64,000 nucleotides of DNA from Liolophura sinensis (GCF_032854445.1 NC_088295.1:11521385-11585384), one strand, 5' to 3'; positions 1-14,205 are shown, numbered from the stretch's first letter. Numbers and translations are program-made. Notes: generated from the letters alone by a model not told the origin.

Positions 1-3000
1 AAAATGCGTAATTTTCTGAAATAACTTGATAACCGACAAAAATCTTCATGATGATGGAATTTTTTGAAATTCCACGAGTAGCGGACAAATCAAGTGTTAT
101 TAACACCTATCGCACTTAGAAATGAATGCACACTAAGGTGACAAGTGATATATCCAGGGCCACAGGTGGGCAAAGAGTTGCATTTCTTAGTATAGACATA
201 AGCGGAGAAATATAACAACTGTGCCTCTGCTCTCTCCTCACGTTTTAATAGGCAATTTTATATTGCTGATGCAAGGAGATACAGATAGGTAGGTGTTTTA
301 ATGTCAATGACTTTTTGAAACCATGATTATCACTCATCTCACAGTTGTCGGCGATGGCCACCGGTTTGAGGAAGGTAATAAGAGTTTTTTCTAAGACATG
401 ACGATGTCCTCTAGTGGGATGTTAATAGTATAGGTTTATCGTTTTTATTTGACAGGATGTACATAAAGCTTGCCAATTATTGCCACTGTGATTATTGTCA
501 GGTGCAGGACACCGTTGAACATACATGTAAATCTAAGATAATCGTGCTTATAAGGATTTCACGGGTGACGTTGGTTTGTTGTTGTCCTGTTTGGACATTA
601 ACAACGATAAAGTTCATTTTCGACAAGTGGCGTTTAGATTTATTCTGTCGTTGGTAGGTAGGCTGTCTTCGTCCTAGATCGCTTTAGCAGAACATTTGGA
701 ACACGGCTATCAAGAAGTTTCCAAAAATGAAGGAGCAAAAGTTCATAGTTTTCATATACCTTTATCTCACGTATGCTGCTTGAAAATACACGCCAAGAAC
801 TGGAAGGAGATTTTCATTATCCGAGGCGGTTTTCCCCAGTCCCTGTGCTTTTTTCCTCAACTGGGAATGCGTGAGTCGTGAAGGAGTCAGTAACTATTCC
901 CGTCTACATGTCAGAGTGTTCCTGAGTTGGCTCCGCTGTTCTGCATAAAAAACCTGTATAACATTAGCAGCAATTTGATTAAATTACAGCTCAACACGAG
1001 GAACAATAAATTGCTGAGGCAGGGAGTACACGGAAGGCTATAGACTAACGATAGTTTTGCTGCCTGCTGGTAATGGCGTATCGTCTTGATACCAAAATGT
1101 AGATCTATAAAAGCATGTCGCGGAAGAAATATTGGCTGATTCAAAATCAATCTTCGGAGATTTAGTTTAAACAGATTGATGTGACAAACCTCTCAGAAAA
1201 TTGAGCTGGGAGACTTGATTTCTTCTCTGCACATATACCTCACATCGCTCATATGTAGACTCCAACTAAAACGTCAAGGAAATTTGACATCTTGACATAT
1301 TAAGTTGCTTCATGCCACGAACAATTCACAGAAATGATAGCACGGTAGCACGATAGAACCCAGTTGTACTTCTCATTCCAGGTCCCTGTAAAATAACACG
1401 TGTTGGAGCATTTAATAAACGATTTAGCGTGGAACATTTGTACACTGTTGCTCCCTAGCGACAATTTATTCATCGGATATTTTGCACGAACGCTACATAA
1501 AATAAGTGATTATTAATTTTAAAAATACCCGCTGGAAAGTTGTACTTGAGCACATGACAGTCCAAACTGATTTGACGCTCTCTTCTAAGGTTTTCGTAAG
1601 GGTTTTTGCAGGTGTTCACATAGTATTGATACAAGGCTCAAATAAACCCCGTTATTTCACACCCTCTATACCAGATGCTGACCCATCGCAATTTAATATC
1701 ATATGTGCATGGCTACTGGCTGCGTGTACAGATTCTCATTCATACCCAAAAGGGACTAGCAAACTCCATGATGGAATACAGCACCAGGGGCACCAGACTT
1801 CTGTACTTGATGTATCGCTGGGCTCAGGTGCTAATATTTGGCAGGAGACGTTGTACACTGTTGGATTTGGGAGGTCAAACTGACCACATCAATAGTCAAA
1901 AAAGTCGACGAAAATAAGATGTATGAGTTCATTGCAAATAAAGCACAGTTGTGACCATTGCTGTGCTTTAATGTGACTATAAAGCGCATCATCTGAAGGG
2001 CGCATTCAAACGGTTTGAAACATTTCACAGAGAATATAATTAAATAAAAACATTCTTCGAAAGCCTTCATCTGTATATATAACGTCCTGTTTTATTTCCA
2101 CATTAATTACAGATGTAGATGTAGCAATACAAGTGCATTTATGTTGAACATGGAAATGAGTCAATCAGTTACCAGCTTATACATCAGCCGTGGCAGAATT
2201 CGTAATGGCGGTCATAACGTATAAAGGTAATGGCTTAGCACTACATCACTGTTAAACATATTAAATAAAACCCTTGTTTATGTTCTGCTTGAACTGTGTC
2301 TTTGCAACAGTTTTTGACACATAATCCAGTGCCTCAGTGTTTTATAAGGGTCTTTAACAGACGTCTCAATGGGTAAGTAGTTCCGCACACAGTTACTAGG
2401 CTATTGCAGCCCATCGCGGCATAAACAACGGGGAAAACGTAAAATAATAAAAGGCTTACAACATGGAGGGTAAAACCAGAGCAGCGGTGACATGTGAGAT
2501 GCGACCTTTTGCCAACTTACCTCAGTCTGGGTTTTATTCTCAGTGTTCATGTACATCCTTAAATAGCAGTATATTACACGTCCCCCAGCACCAAGTCGTG
2601 CCAAGGAAACTGGCTGGACAATACCTTTCGTTCTTTTGTCATACGTTTTAATCGAAATGCTAACATAAAATGAGGTTCTTGTCAGCCATAAGATTTGCTT
2701 TTCCCTAAGGTTTTTGTCTGGTAAAAGATGGAACATCATGTTGTGAGGAACACATTTGGCCGAACAAAAAAACAATGCTTAATTTTTTATCTCTACATCA
2801 TATACGTTGCCATGGCTTTAAGAGCTTGCTAAGCTTAGTGATACGAAGTGCGCTTCATGAAAATTGCATCTGGGTTCGTATTTATTAAAAAACTTGGGAG
2901 TCATAAATTGCAAGTGCTTAAAACGTCAAACTGAGAACAGGAACGGACTCAAATTGGGATTGATACATTATTCTGCTTTAAAGAATTGGTGTATAAATAT

Positions 3001-3200
3001 GAAGCTTCCCAGAGCAAAACATTTTAATTGTAGCTGTGTGTGAATTTCAGAATTTATTCTGAAGACAATTGATAAGCATTGGCCCTTGAACTCTTAATTA
3101 TACTTTGTTATCTTATATTTGATGCATTATTAACGTATGCTCTGCATTATACAGAAGAAGAATTGAAGTCGGACTGACACACACACAAATTGCTAAACAT
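1..3200. other. Non-genic AT-rich sequence, nothing recognised
   Basis: Unique-looking AT-rich DNA. The open frames here are short and overlapping, and the longest (1506-1883 +) begins with GTG rather than ATG. A frame at 1675 contains MLTHRNLIS, reminiscent of the acyl-CoA synthetase AMP-binding core, but nothing else of that family follows. No tandem repeat or SINE was seen. Confidence 0.5.
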
Positions 3201-3230
3201 TACTTCTATGTAAAGTAGATGGCTGTATAG

Positions 3231-3415
3231 CACAGGCATACATCAAATTTGTAATCTCCCATTACTGTACATATCTCTCCACGGCACACGCATATAAAAC
3301 ATTTGTAATCTCGCATTAATACACATATCTCTCCACGGCACACGCATATAAAACATTTGTAATCTCCCATTAATACACATATCTCTCCACGGCACACACA
3401 TATATCAAATTTGTC
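3231..3415. repeat. 54-bp tandem repeat, about 3.4 copies
   Basis: The string atatctctccacggcacac recurs at 3271, 3325 and 3379, giving a 54-bp period. The last copy decays into a CT-rich stretch. Because 54 is a multiple of three, an antisense frame stays open with an 18-residue repeat; this is a by-product of the repeat, not evidence for a gene. Confidence 0.85.
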
Positions 3416-5114
3416 CCATCTCCCATCTCTCGGCAGTTTCCAATTCCACCTAATCATAGAAATACATTTACTGACTTTTATTTTATACGCAGACGCTTTA
3501 TTTTTTTCTTTATTGAATTCAATGAAAATAGGAAAAAAGTTTTCTCCAAAAGTGTATAGGACACTGGCTAATCTCACAGTCGTGCTGGAAATGTTTGCCT
3601 TTCCCAACATCCTCAGACAACAGTCAATTCGTCTGGCTTATTACTGTGAAATTAGCGGAATGGTGTGTTTGGCTAGAATGATTATCCACAAGAATGATTC
3701 TTGTCATCAGAGTCTTACCATGTAGCAATGTGCTTGACTACGGATTCTGCAAGGAAACACCATGGCAAATACTACAGCGGGTTACTGGTTTGACTGAAAG
3801 CTCCTTATTCATTCTGTTTCAAAATAACCCCTCAATATACCAATGATCTACATCAAACAATCTTTGCAACCCTTTCGTTTAACTCATGTTAAAGATGCAA
3901 CTAAGGCACTATGTCATTGACGCGAGGCGAGATCTTCGATTGGTGCCATAAACCAGCGATATACAGGTGTGAGTGTCAAATGCAATTGTGAACCCGATTC
4001 CAGAAAACCAGAGTGGCTTTCCATTATGTAGGAATAACCGTATTAAGGTGGACATTGTCAGCTCATTACGGAAAGACACAGAAACATCTGTCCGCATGCT
4101 TAAATGTTAATAAAAGATGTAAACATCGTCAATGTCTTTACAGGAAAGAGCCTGGATAATATCAAAAAATCGTTGTTGTCCTTCGGGTTTTATAAATAAT
4201 GGAAATATCAATTGAACTTTTGTTTAAATATTTTAAGACAGCAAAGTGATTTATGCACAAAAGCCTGTTTTCTCCAACAAGCAGAAGAGTTCAGTATGAA
4301 TTCTCGGCAAAAACCATTTTGCCTATTGGATAAGAGTATTAAACAGCACGCTCTTACATTACAAACAGCACGGCTCTAAAGTTAATTCCAATTGCCTAGG
4401 TAGCAATGTTACAGTCAAATAATAAAAGAGGAAAGATGAAACTTTCGGAACTTCTGTGTGGCACGCAACTTTGAGGAGCCCTCGGCGATGTTAATCCTGT
4501 CGTGTTGGCTATTCAGAGTTATTCAGTGGAAGCCGGAGTAGTCTAGTTGATAGATGTAACATACAGGCAACATGTATTCAGCACGCTTTAATCATATCGC
4601 AATGCCGTTAATGCCAACTGCTCTCAAATGTTCTTTACTATCAATTATTTATTACTTGGTACTTAACGCCTTGGTGGAGAATTACTGATTTTCATTACAG
4701 CTGTCAGGTTCAAGCCAGTGTCCCGGGAGTAAATTACAACCTTTCTCCAGCTAAATGACAAACTTTCTGACTTAAAGCCACGACTGAACCAGCTAGAAAC
4801 AACCTGCTTTGGTTATTGGCCGATCGCGTACCTCAAGAACAACGCTTTCAGTAAATAAACTCGGTGGCTGATTAATACCTTTGAACATGAAGCTCCCTGA
4901 AATGTGTATGAACTAGTATTCATTTCCACATCAGACCATGTCAGAGATGAGTTTTATGCTCTGGCTACTTTGTTCATCGATTATACTCGTTTTGCTGAAG
5001 AACGAGCTAATTGACACAGTTCGAATAGCAGTATACTTGATCTCTGCCATCGTATTATGTAAAAACGCACGATTTTTTTTATCTCAAAAGTTTAATTTCC
5101 TTTGATCAAAGTTC
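3416..5114. other. Non-genic, nothing recognised
   Basis: AT-rich sequence with only short open frames. No repeat, SINE head or splice-flanked exon could be supported. Confidence 0.45.
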
Positions 5115-5592
5115 AGGGGGTATATGATGGGGTATATGATGAGGTATATGATGTGAAACTGGAGCCGAATAATTCGTCACATGGCATTTGAATTGAGCCG
5201 GATACAGAGTTGACTTGGAAAGGGTTTGGATGGTGGTTCAAATGTGGATGCGGGAGGTTTTGTTGTAAGTTTGGGAGGAAGTTTAGATTCTGGTTGAGAG
5301 AGAAAGTTTAGGAGGTGGATTGAATGTGGTTTTCGGGAGGAGGTTCGGGTGTAGGTTTTAAGATGAGCTTCGTATATTTTAGGAGGGGGGGGGATGTGCA
5401 TTTCAAGAGGAGGTTCGGGTGTGGTTTCAGCAGAAGGTTCGAATGTGGGTTCTTAGAGACGATACGGCTATGGGTATTGGGAGGAGGTTTCAGATGTGGG
5501 TTTTAGTGGAAGCTTCGAATGTGAGTATTCTGAACAGGTTCAAATGTGGGGTTTAGAAGGACGTTCAGATGTGGATTTTAGTGGAAGGTTTT
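5115..5592. repeat. Degenerate G-rich tandem repeat
   Basis: Three copies of ggtatatgatg (5118-5152) lead into diverged repeats of a roughly 27-30 bp motif built on aggttcgaatgtgggtttt. The + strand is strongly G-rich and C-poor, with a run of nine G at 5385. Period and identity are poor, so this is an old array. Confidence 0.65.
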
Positions 5593-6466
5593 AAACATAC
5601 ATACAATTATTTCACTACTAATCGCTTACAGAACATCGTAAAAAGAATACATGTGATATGATGTTATGGATGTCCAACACATCGACGCGTAGAGATTGTA
5701 GCGTTACGTGTCACTGACGATAAGATAACTTTGACAGCGAGTATGACCGATTTTACGGATACCTGAATGTAGGCGACAAGTTAAATGAAACAAACTGTAA
5801 TAGGCCCACCTGGAACTCGATCCCGGCTGATTTATCTTGAGGAAGTAGAATTATAACATCATATGATGATTTTTTGGATATGTTATACTGGAAAATAATG
5901 TGCTTTCTGACAGCAAGAATTTTTGGTCAACAAATATTAGGGTGTATAGTTCTTGCAGTGTGTTCCTTGAGAAATTGGTACATAAATCGTAAGGCGATTT
6001 TTCGTGCTGTCATTTCAAACAGATCAAGATGGAAGGGGAATAACTTTGTACGCTCAATGAAATAACTCTTCTCTCCCTTGAATTATTTTGACGCTAACGT
6101 TTAATACAACATTCCGTCAGCAGTACGCAGTGCAGCTGCATACTTTTCTTATGCAGTAAAGAACTAACATTTGATGATAAGCCCTCAATCTCGGAATATT
6201 TTACGTCACGTGGCTATCTTTGCACACTTGTTTAACGTGATAGGATCTACATATCATAGCAAGTAATCGGCTAAAATCATACAGAACAGATTTAATAATA
6301 ACTTATAACAGTCCAATTTCGTAAGCTTTACATCAGCATGCCATAGGAGAATTGCAATACGGGAGTACTGTATCTAGCTATTTCTGATAAGTTTATTTTA
6401 TTTATTATTTGTTTGACGAATTTTTAAGAATCTTTCACTTACAGGTATGTCATGTAGATAGAGATT
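5593..6466. other. Non-genic, nothing recognised
   Basis: AT-rich sequence with no supported gene or repeat. Confidence 0.4.
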
Positions 6467-6481
6467 TATATGGGTGGAAGA
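6467..6481. repeat. Target-site duplication, left copy (pair at 6749-6763)
   Basis: Fifteen bases identical to 6749-6763, directly abutting both ends of the S1 SINE. Confidence 0.93.
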
Positions 6482-6748
6482 TTTGATTTATTTATTTGAT
6501 TGGTGTTTTATGCCGAATTCAAGAATACTTCACTTATACGACGGCGGCCAGCATTACTGTGGGAGGAAACCGGGCAGAGTCCGGGGAAAACACATGACCA
6601 TCCACAGGTAGTTGGTAGACCTTCCCACGTACGGCCGGATAGAGAGCCAGCATGAGCTGAACTTGAACTCATAGCGACCGCATTGGTGAGAGGCTCCTGG
6701 GTCATTACGCTGCGCTAGCGCGCTAACCAACTGAGCCACGGAGTCCCC
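6482..6748 (-). mobile_element. Full-length tRNA-derived SINE (family S1)
   Basis: On the minus strand the element runs from a tRNA-like head (at the 6748 end, with box A-like TGGCTCAGTTGG and box B-like GAGTTCAAGT), through a conserved central body, to an AAATAAATAAAT tail. It is bounded by a perfect 15-bp direct repeat, tatatgggtggaaga, at 6467-6481 and 6749-6763. That is the signature of LINE-driven target-primed insertion. The intact duplication marks a fairly recent insertion. Apparent open frames in it are not genes. Confidence 0.93.
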
Positions 6749-6898
6749 TATATGGGTGGAAGACATTGTCTTGTACTGAGAAAACCATCGAGTTTACATT
6801 CTAACTGTCTCAAGTGTGACGTACAGATTTGCACGCCGTATAGGTAGAAGGCAACAACGGTATTGTCGTCTGCAAGTTGCCACCAAGTGCCTGAAACA

Positions 6899-7083
6899 AT
6901 GAGGCTGCGAGTGACGGTCCCTTGGCTTTCCTCGGCACCCCTCCCAGATGCTGGCACAGAAAGGTCCGAATTTTGGCGGTCAACCTCTATGTCAAGATTT
7001 TTATGGCCGCTTTCTTACAGCCTGCGCCAGGTCTGCACTAAAGCTTATTGGCCACGAAATGTTTGGACTGAGTTACATCACTA
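6899..7083. repeat. Dispersed repeat R1, copy 1
   Basis: Shares long blocks with 47462-47640, for example ctgcgagtgacg near the left end and ggccacgaaatgttt near the right end. The order and orientation match, with small indels. No coding motif was recognised. It is probably a fragment of an unnamed transposable element. Confidence 0.75.
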
Positions 7084-7871
7084 ACGGAACCCGCGTAGTC
7101 TATCTAGTTCTTCATCTTGACATCGTGACAAATCTATCTAGGTGGACTCAGTGTCTCGCTGAATGTCAGAATTTTAAAACAGCACCGTGAGACAATTTAT
7201 ATGGGCTATGGGCGCCGCGTGCCGTTCACAAATAGGTTCAGTGTTGATCATTACAGGACAACAGAAAATACATAGAATAAAATTTATCTATCTATTTATG
7301 TACAGTCTGTATATTTATATTCTGGCATATTCTTGTTAACAACATTGTAGCTCTCTATCGGAAGCAAGACTCCCGAAGAAAAACTATACATCTGATTTCT
7401 ACAACCAAGGATTGGTGTCAATGGCTGTTTTACAGAATGGGCATTATCATCATCGATTTTGGCAAGTATATAGGGCTACCTTATACGTTATCAGGTGAAA
7501 AGCGATCCAATGTCGGAAGAGGGTAACAGTGAAATAGTAACCGTAAGGCTTAGGGGAGAAAGATGCCATTTGCATTGCAAAGATAGTGGTTTGCATGGGT
7601 GTTTTATGCAAGGTTGCAGTGGTACAGCAAGAGACAGCTTTGTAATATACAGGCCACATAGCCCTGTGCATTATTTCACCATGGATTCCGACGAGAATGA
7701 GATATCCCTCACACGACAGTGATGATTTTCGTGTACACAAGTTCCCCGTCGTGCTGTACTTTCCAGAGTAAGAATGAACAATTTCCTTAAAAAGATAATA
7801 AGCCTACAGTTTGACAGTAGGATGACGTCACAACTATCGTTTAACCTGCGATAAAGAATAATTTTCAGGAT
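7084..7871. other. Non-genic, nothing recognised
   Basis: Only short overlapping frames on both strands. No supported element. Confidence 0.4.
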
Positions 7872-8100
7872 CATCGTCATTATTCGGACTTCGGACTGAT
7901 CCGACACCAATGCCATTAACTGGGCATCGGGAACAATTCGACAACAACGTCATTAACTGGACATCGGAACAATCCGACATGAACATACTTATCCCGACAT
8001 CGAAAGGACCAGACATCAACTTTGCTTTTCTGATATCGGACTGATCCGACATCAATGTAATTATCGGGACATAGGATCTATCCGACATCAACGAACAGGT
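7872..8100. repeat. Degenerate tandem repeat, period about 45 bp
   Basis: Variants of a motif combining cattaactgggacatcgg with ccgacatcaac recur five times or so. On the minus strand the 15-residue period keeps a frame open. Divergence is high. Confidence 0.7.
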
Positions 8101-8462
8101 TAAATCTGTAGAGATAATCACTCTGCAACGTGGGATGAGTTTCCCTGGTTTTAAATTATAGCGACGTACTTTTGCTCGCAAACCTGTACCTGTGGCGAAT
8201 AACAGATGTGACCCTGCTAAATACGCCAGTCCTTGATCCAGTTTGAAATCGCCCTATATACCTGGGATTAACCTATCTGAGTGCATAAGATCAGGATCGG
8301 TGCTGGAAAAACGAATTAGATATGCGTTTATTTCTGTTAATCTTTGTTCACGTCATCAGCACCATATTTATCAGAAAATAGAGCAAGACAAGGTTGGGAC
8401 CTGTGCAAGATAATGACAGTAATGTGGTACAACATCTTGTTCCTCGCTTGGCCTGACCTAGA
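8101..8462. other. Non-genic, nothing recognised
   Basis: No gene or repeat was seen. Confidence 0.4.
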
Positions 8463-8552
8463 AGCAGGGTGGTGGTGATGTTAAGGGTGGGTGGTAGTGG
8501 GGGTTGGGTGGGGTAAGAGTGGGGTAAGGGTGGTGTGGTGTGGTGTTTTGAG
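8463..8552 (+). other. G-rich tract with canonical G-quadruplex motif
   Basis: GGG runs at 8485-8487, 8489-8491, 8499-8503 and 8506-8508 have loops of 1, 7 and 2 bases, with a further GGGG at 8510. This satisfies the usual G3+N1-7 pattern. The whole 90-base tract is almost free of C on the + strand. Confidence 0.7.
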
Positions 8553-8934
8553 CAAAGGCATAGAAGTCGTGTGTTGAGACGTTGAAATCAGATGAGTTAA
8601 CGAAATGAGGGATTTTCTTTCGGTGAAGCCTAACATGATAGCTGTTAGCACATGAACCAGATGGTTGTCATGGAAGTGAAAAGCTTTTCAGGACGGCGTT
8701 TATAACCAATCCATCAGTCAGCATATGTATTTCACTTCGTTTATGTATCAGTGACAAAAAACCTTCCAGATATATTTTCTGCCAAAAGAAGTGTGGTCAG
8801 TGTGGAAGTTTCCCAGCCAAATCAATTTTCTAATTTTCTTCGAAATGAAAGGAAAAGTTACTAGGCGAAAATTTCTTTAGTAAGCGTATTAAAAACATAC
8901 AACTCAAAGGCCGCAGAGTAGTAATCCGTATACG

Positions 8935-8945
8935 CACACACACAC

Positions 8946-9010
<65 letters not shown>
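8935..9010. repeat. (CA)n/(TA)n microsatellite
   Basis: A short CA run passes into about 60 bases of TA, interrupted by a single c at 8977. It is immediately followed by dispersed element D2. Confidence 0.95.
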
Positions 9011-9013
<3 letters not shown>

Positions 9014-9017
9014 ACAA

Positions 9018-9064
9018 ATACTAAACGCCGTCTCAACTTTCTACATTCTGTTATATTCCAACAA
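9018..9064 (+). repeat. Dispersed repeat D2, copy 1
   Basis: Contains ctcaactttctacattctg. It matches the reverse complement of 32290-32340 over about 45 bases and matches 58360-58396 in the same orientation. It lies directly between two AT microsatellites. It is possibly the terminal part of a retroelement with an AT-rich tail. Confidence 0.7.
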
Positions 9065-9081
9065 ACGATTCTCTACTTCTT

Positions 9082-9084
<3 letters not shown>

Positions 9085-9155
<71 letters not shown>
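9085..9155. repeat. (TA)n microsatellite, 71 bp
   Basis: An uninterrupted TA run. The 20 or so bases in front of it (ctctacttcttcaaatat) recur with one change in front of the TA run at 32391. Confidence 0.96.
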
Positions 9156-9156
<1 letters not shown>

Positions 9157-10318
9157 CCAGACATAAAAGTAAATCAAATTGACATGTTTACTGCAATATG
9201 AAAAAAATGTGACCACAAGGAGGAATGCATCAATTATGCTGTTAGACAAACCTGTCTGTCTAATCATGAAAAGATAGATCAATGAGATTTCAAGAAGACT
9301 ATTCTGTGCGCGATGTGTACCTCACGCAATGGTTAAAGAATGGACTCGTTCTATATTAATTGTGTCAGTTGACATGATGTGACAGGAAGAAAAGGTAGGT
9401 CATACGAAGCTGCTGTGGTCATCGAAATCCGTGGAAGGGTTCAGGAATTCGAGATGAGCAGTTCTGGAAAGGTGCACTCTGGTCACCTGGGATCTAAATA
9501 TATCCCGTTAGTACCTTAATTCAGCCTAGATAAATACCGGTGACAACTGGGATGATCCAGCGTAGCCGTCCATCTCCTGATGGGGAGAGAGAGGATTTCA
9601 GAGTACGGGGGTGAGAGCGAGGGTCGTGTATCCTACATCAAACACACCGCTATAGACATCGAAATATGAACCCGGTGACAATAAAGCAACTTTTTCTATC
9701 GGGCACTGTGATGTGACCACAGGTTTATGTACAGAGCTGTGAGATTATCTAACTTTCAGTGTTGTCAGAAAACATTAGAGTCAATTCAAGTATGGAGAAG
9801 TTCTGCAAAGACACGTGGTTTATGTCCACCATCCCGATATCTGACATTTTCATTAGACACAGATGTGTTTTTATATCTGAAATTCAAACAGATGAGCACT
9901 TTTACTGTCACTTCAGTCAAGTAACAAATTTGATCTGCCATGGACCTTCTATTTAAATATCAGCTGGAAATATCTTATTCTGTCCCAAACCCAGAAATAT
10001 CTGTCTGGTGGCTATGTATTGAGCCTGTGGAGAGTTCCTCTGTGATGGCTGTTTACCAGCGCTATCAATGTTTCCAGATATTCGAAGCTCAATGCTGAAA
10101 ATGTCGTTACCAAGACGCCTCTATTCCTGGCACACTGATGACGTCAGACAGTGGCTGAGAATAGAAGAGATCGATATAGTCGACACGTAGAATAATGATA
10201 AAACCACTCTGTAATCTGTTTGGCGGAAATCTTACGCCGAAAATAACACCGACAAAAAGGAACCTCGAGGACGCGAGGAAACAGAATTAGACAAAACAGG
10301 TCGAAGCTTTTTGATTGT
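9156..10318. other. Non-genic, nothing recognised
   Basis: Unique sequence without a supported gene or repeat. Confidence 0.4.
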
Positions 10319-11362
10319 GTCAGAAGTAATGGAGTAGGGGGCCTACATGTAATTGGCGTGTCAGAGGTAGTGGGGTGGGGGCCTACATGTATTTGGCTTG
10401 TCAGAGGTAGTGGGGTGAGGGCCCACATGTAATTGGCGTGTCAGAGGTAGTGGGGTGAGGGCCCACATATAATTGGCGTGTCAGAGGTAGTGGGGTGAGG
10501 GCCCACATGTAATTGGCGTGTCAGAGGTAGTGGGGTGGGGGCCTACATGTAATTGGCGTGTCAGAGGTAGTGGGGTGAGGGCCCACATGTAATTGGCGTG
10601 TCAGAGGTAGTGGGGTGAGGGCCCACATGTAATTGGCGTGTCAGAGGTAGTGAGGTGGGGGCCTACATGTATTTGGCTTGTCAGAGGTAGTGGGGTGAGG
10701 GCCCACATGTAATTGGCGTGTCAGAGGTAGTGGGGTGGGGGCCTACATGTAATTGGCGTGTCAGAGGTAGTGGGGTGAGGGCCCACATGTAATTGGCGTG
10801 TCAGAGGTAGCGGGGTGAGGGCCCACATATAATTGGCGTGTCAGAGCTAATGGGGTGGGGGCCCACATGTATTTGGCTTGTCAGAGGTAGTGGGGTAAGG
10901 GCCCACATGTAATTGGCGTGTCAGAGGTAGTGGGGTGAGGGCCCACATGTAATTGGCGTGTCAGAGGTAGTGGGGTGGGGGCCCTACATGTATTTGGCTT
11001 GTCAGAGGTAGTGGGGTGAGGGCCCACATGTAATTGGCGTGTCAGAGGTAGTGGGGTGGGGGCCTACATGTATTTGGCTTGTCAGAGGTAGTGGGGTGAG
11101 GGCCCACATGTAATTGGCTTGTCAGAGGTAGTGGGGTGAGGGCCCACATGTAATTGGCGTGTCAGAGGTAGTGAGGTGGGGGGCTTACATGTATTTGGCG
11201 TGTCAGAGGTAGCGGGGTGAGGGCCCACATGTAATTGGCGTGTCAGAGGTAGTGGGGTGAGGGCCCACATATAATTGGCGTGTCAGAGCTAATGGGGTGG
11301 GGGCCCACATGTATTTGGCGTGTCAGAGGTAGTGGGGTGGGTGCCTACATGTAATTGGCGTC
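10319..11362. repeat. 40-bp minisatellite, 26 copies
   Basis: The unit begins tcagaggtagtggggtga and ends in aattggcgtg. Sequence variants recur: gcccacatgt or gcctacatgt in the middle, and aattggcgtg or atttggcttg at the end. The rare pair catat then cagagctaatgg occurs at 10801-10880 and again at 11243-11322, suggesting that blocks of units were duplicated. Most units differ at only 0-4 positions. The 40-bp period is not a multiple of three, so no long frame persists. Confidence 0.96.
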
Positions 11363-12070
11363 TCATTGGCTGTCTGAACTAACTGGTTTACCAAGAGCTT
11401 TTGAAGGGTTTCACTATACAGTGTTCAAACTGAACTGGTTTTCTCTACATCACGAAAACCCCTTCTCCCCCTGAGAACGGTTTCTTGGGTTGAACACACG
11501 AGATTGGTTAATAAGTCATAGAATACTGATTTTTGCCCCTTTTCTCCAAATAATATTGATTCACAACAAAAGGCTGCTTTAGGGTGCTGGCTGCAGTCAT
11601 TTGTAATGCAATTTAACCAGGAAATACAGCCTGCGTCCGGACAGAAGCGACCTGTTCATTCTCTATCAATGATCCCCTCTGAGCTCAAACTGGAACAGTT
11701 GCTGACAAAAAACACACTGCCAAACGAGTTGATTCATTGATAGGCCCATGGAATAACCAGTTTTAAACGATAGTATTCCTTTTATCCCTCTTTCGTACTC
11801 TACATTTGATGTTAGGTCATGGGGGTGTAATCCTATATATTTTACACGGGCTTATGTTAAAGTCTATGCTTCATGTTGACTTCAGCCATGCAGAATGGAA
11901 ATCCTTGGCATGTGGTTAGAACAGTACCCGTGTACAGAATGATTCCTGGAGTCACTATCGGCCTCGCCATTTATTTATAGGCTTAATTGCTGTTAACCGT
12001 TCTGGAGGTCATTCGTTTTCTTGGGGGCACCTGTACAGACTTACATGTGGAGGAAATCACATACAGCTCA
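11363..12070. other. Non-genic, nothing recognised
   Basis: Unique sequence with no supported feature. Confidence 0.4.
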
Positions 12071-12072
12071 GG

Positions 12073-12290
12073 ATTTTATTTATTTATTTGATCGGTGTTT
12101 TACGCCATACTGAAGAATATTACCCAGCATTATGGTGGGAAAAAACTTGGCATAGACCGGAGGACACCCATCCCGGTTGCTGGAAGACCTTCCCCACGTC
12201 TGGAGAGGAAGGCAGAATGGGTCGAATTTGAATTCACAGCGACCGCAATTGAAAGGCTCTTTGCAAAGAGCTGAGGCTCCTCATAAACAC
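12073..12290 (-). mobile_element. Degenerate SINE, family S1
   Basis: Starts with the family's TTTATTTATTTGATCGGTGTTTTACGCC tail side and keeps cagcattatggtggga, gaccttccccacgt and cacagcgaccgcaatt. The tRNA-like head is lost or scrambled. It runs directly into the AT tract and the 63-bp minisatellite. Confidence 0.8.
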
Positions 12291-12303
12291 CAGGGTGGTG
12301 ATG

Positions 12304-13603
<1,300 letters not shown>

Positions 13604-14205
13604 ATGTGAGTCTACAATAACTTTGTGGGACCAGACCATGACAAACATCCAAAGGTATTAAAGAAAACGACAAGACCGCGTCATCAACGTGCGATTTGTT
13701 GTATCAACTCGTCAAACTCCACCAATCGACTGGAAATAGGACATGAAAACTCTGTATTTTACTAAGTCGCGTTTGCACGGTGTTTTTTGTGGAAACGACA
13801 ACTTCCATGAGTCGACCCTAAATATGACAAAACTGTTTCATAAACCGCGTTCATTTGAAACTATCGTCGAACCCTGCAAATAGTGTGAAATTGCGTTTGT
13901 CCTATTTGCAGTGGACTAGTCAGTACCAAACAAAACCTACCTACCAATGGATCGCTGTCTTAGATATCAGCCTCATATTACCCTATTTTCTCTCTATTTT
14001 CTCTCTGTTATAATTGTCGAATGATACTATGCTGTTGGTGCGTTGAGCATTAAATCCGATTTCTTGTTGTCATATTAAATACACGACTTCGAACAGCTGT
14101 AGAGTCGGATCTACAGGATGACCCCGTTTTCAACAAGCAATAGGCTGAAAGTTTCGGTTTAATAATACTTAGACAAAGGTTGTCTTTCCGTTAAGGAAAG
14201 AGGTG
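13604..14205. other. Non-genic, nothing recognised
   Basis: No supported gene or element. A few phrases around ccgcg recur loosely, without a clear period. Confidence 0.35.

Noticed and set aside
1675-1917. Frame containing MLTHRNLIS, similar to the acyl-CoA synthetase AMP-binding core
   Set aside because: Only nine or so residues match. The upstream glycine-rich loop and the downstream family motifs are absent. Probably chance.
10319-11362. CRISPR-like array
   Set aside because: Units are contiguous tandem repeats without unique spacers, in an animal genome. The arrays at 45651 and 46322 were dismissed for the same reason.
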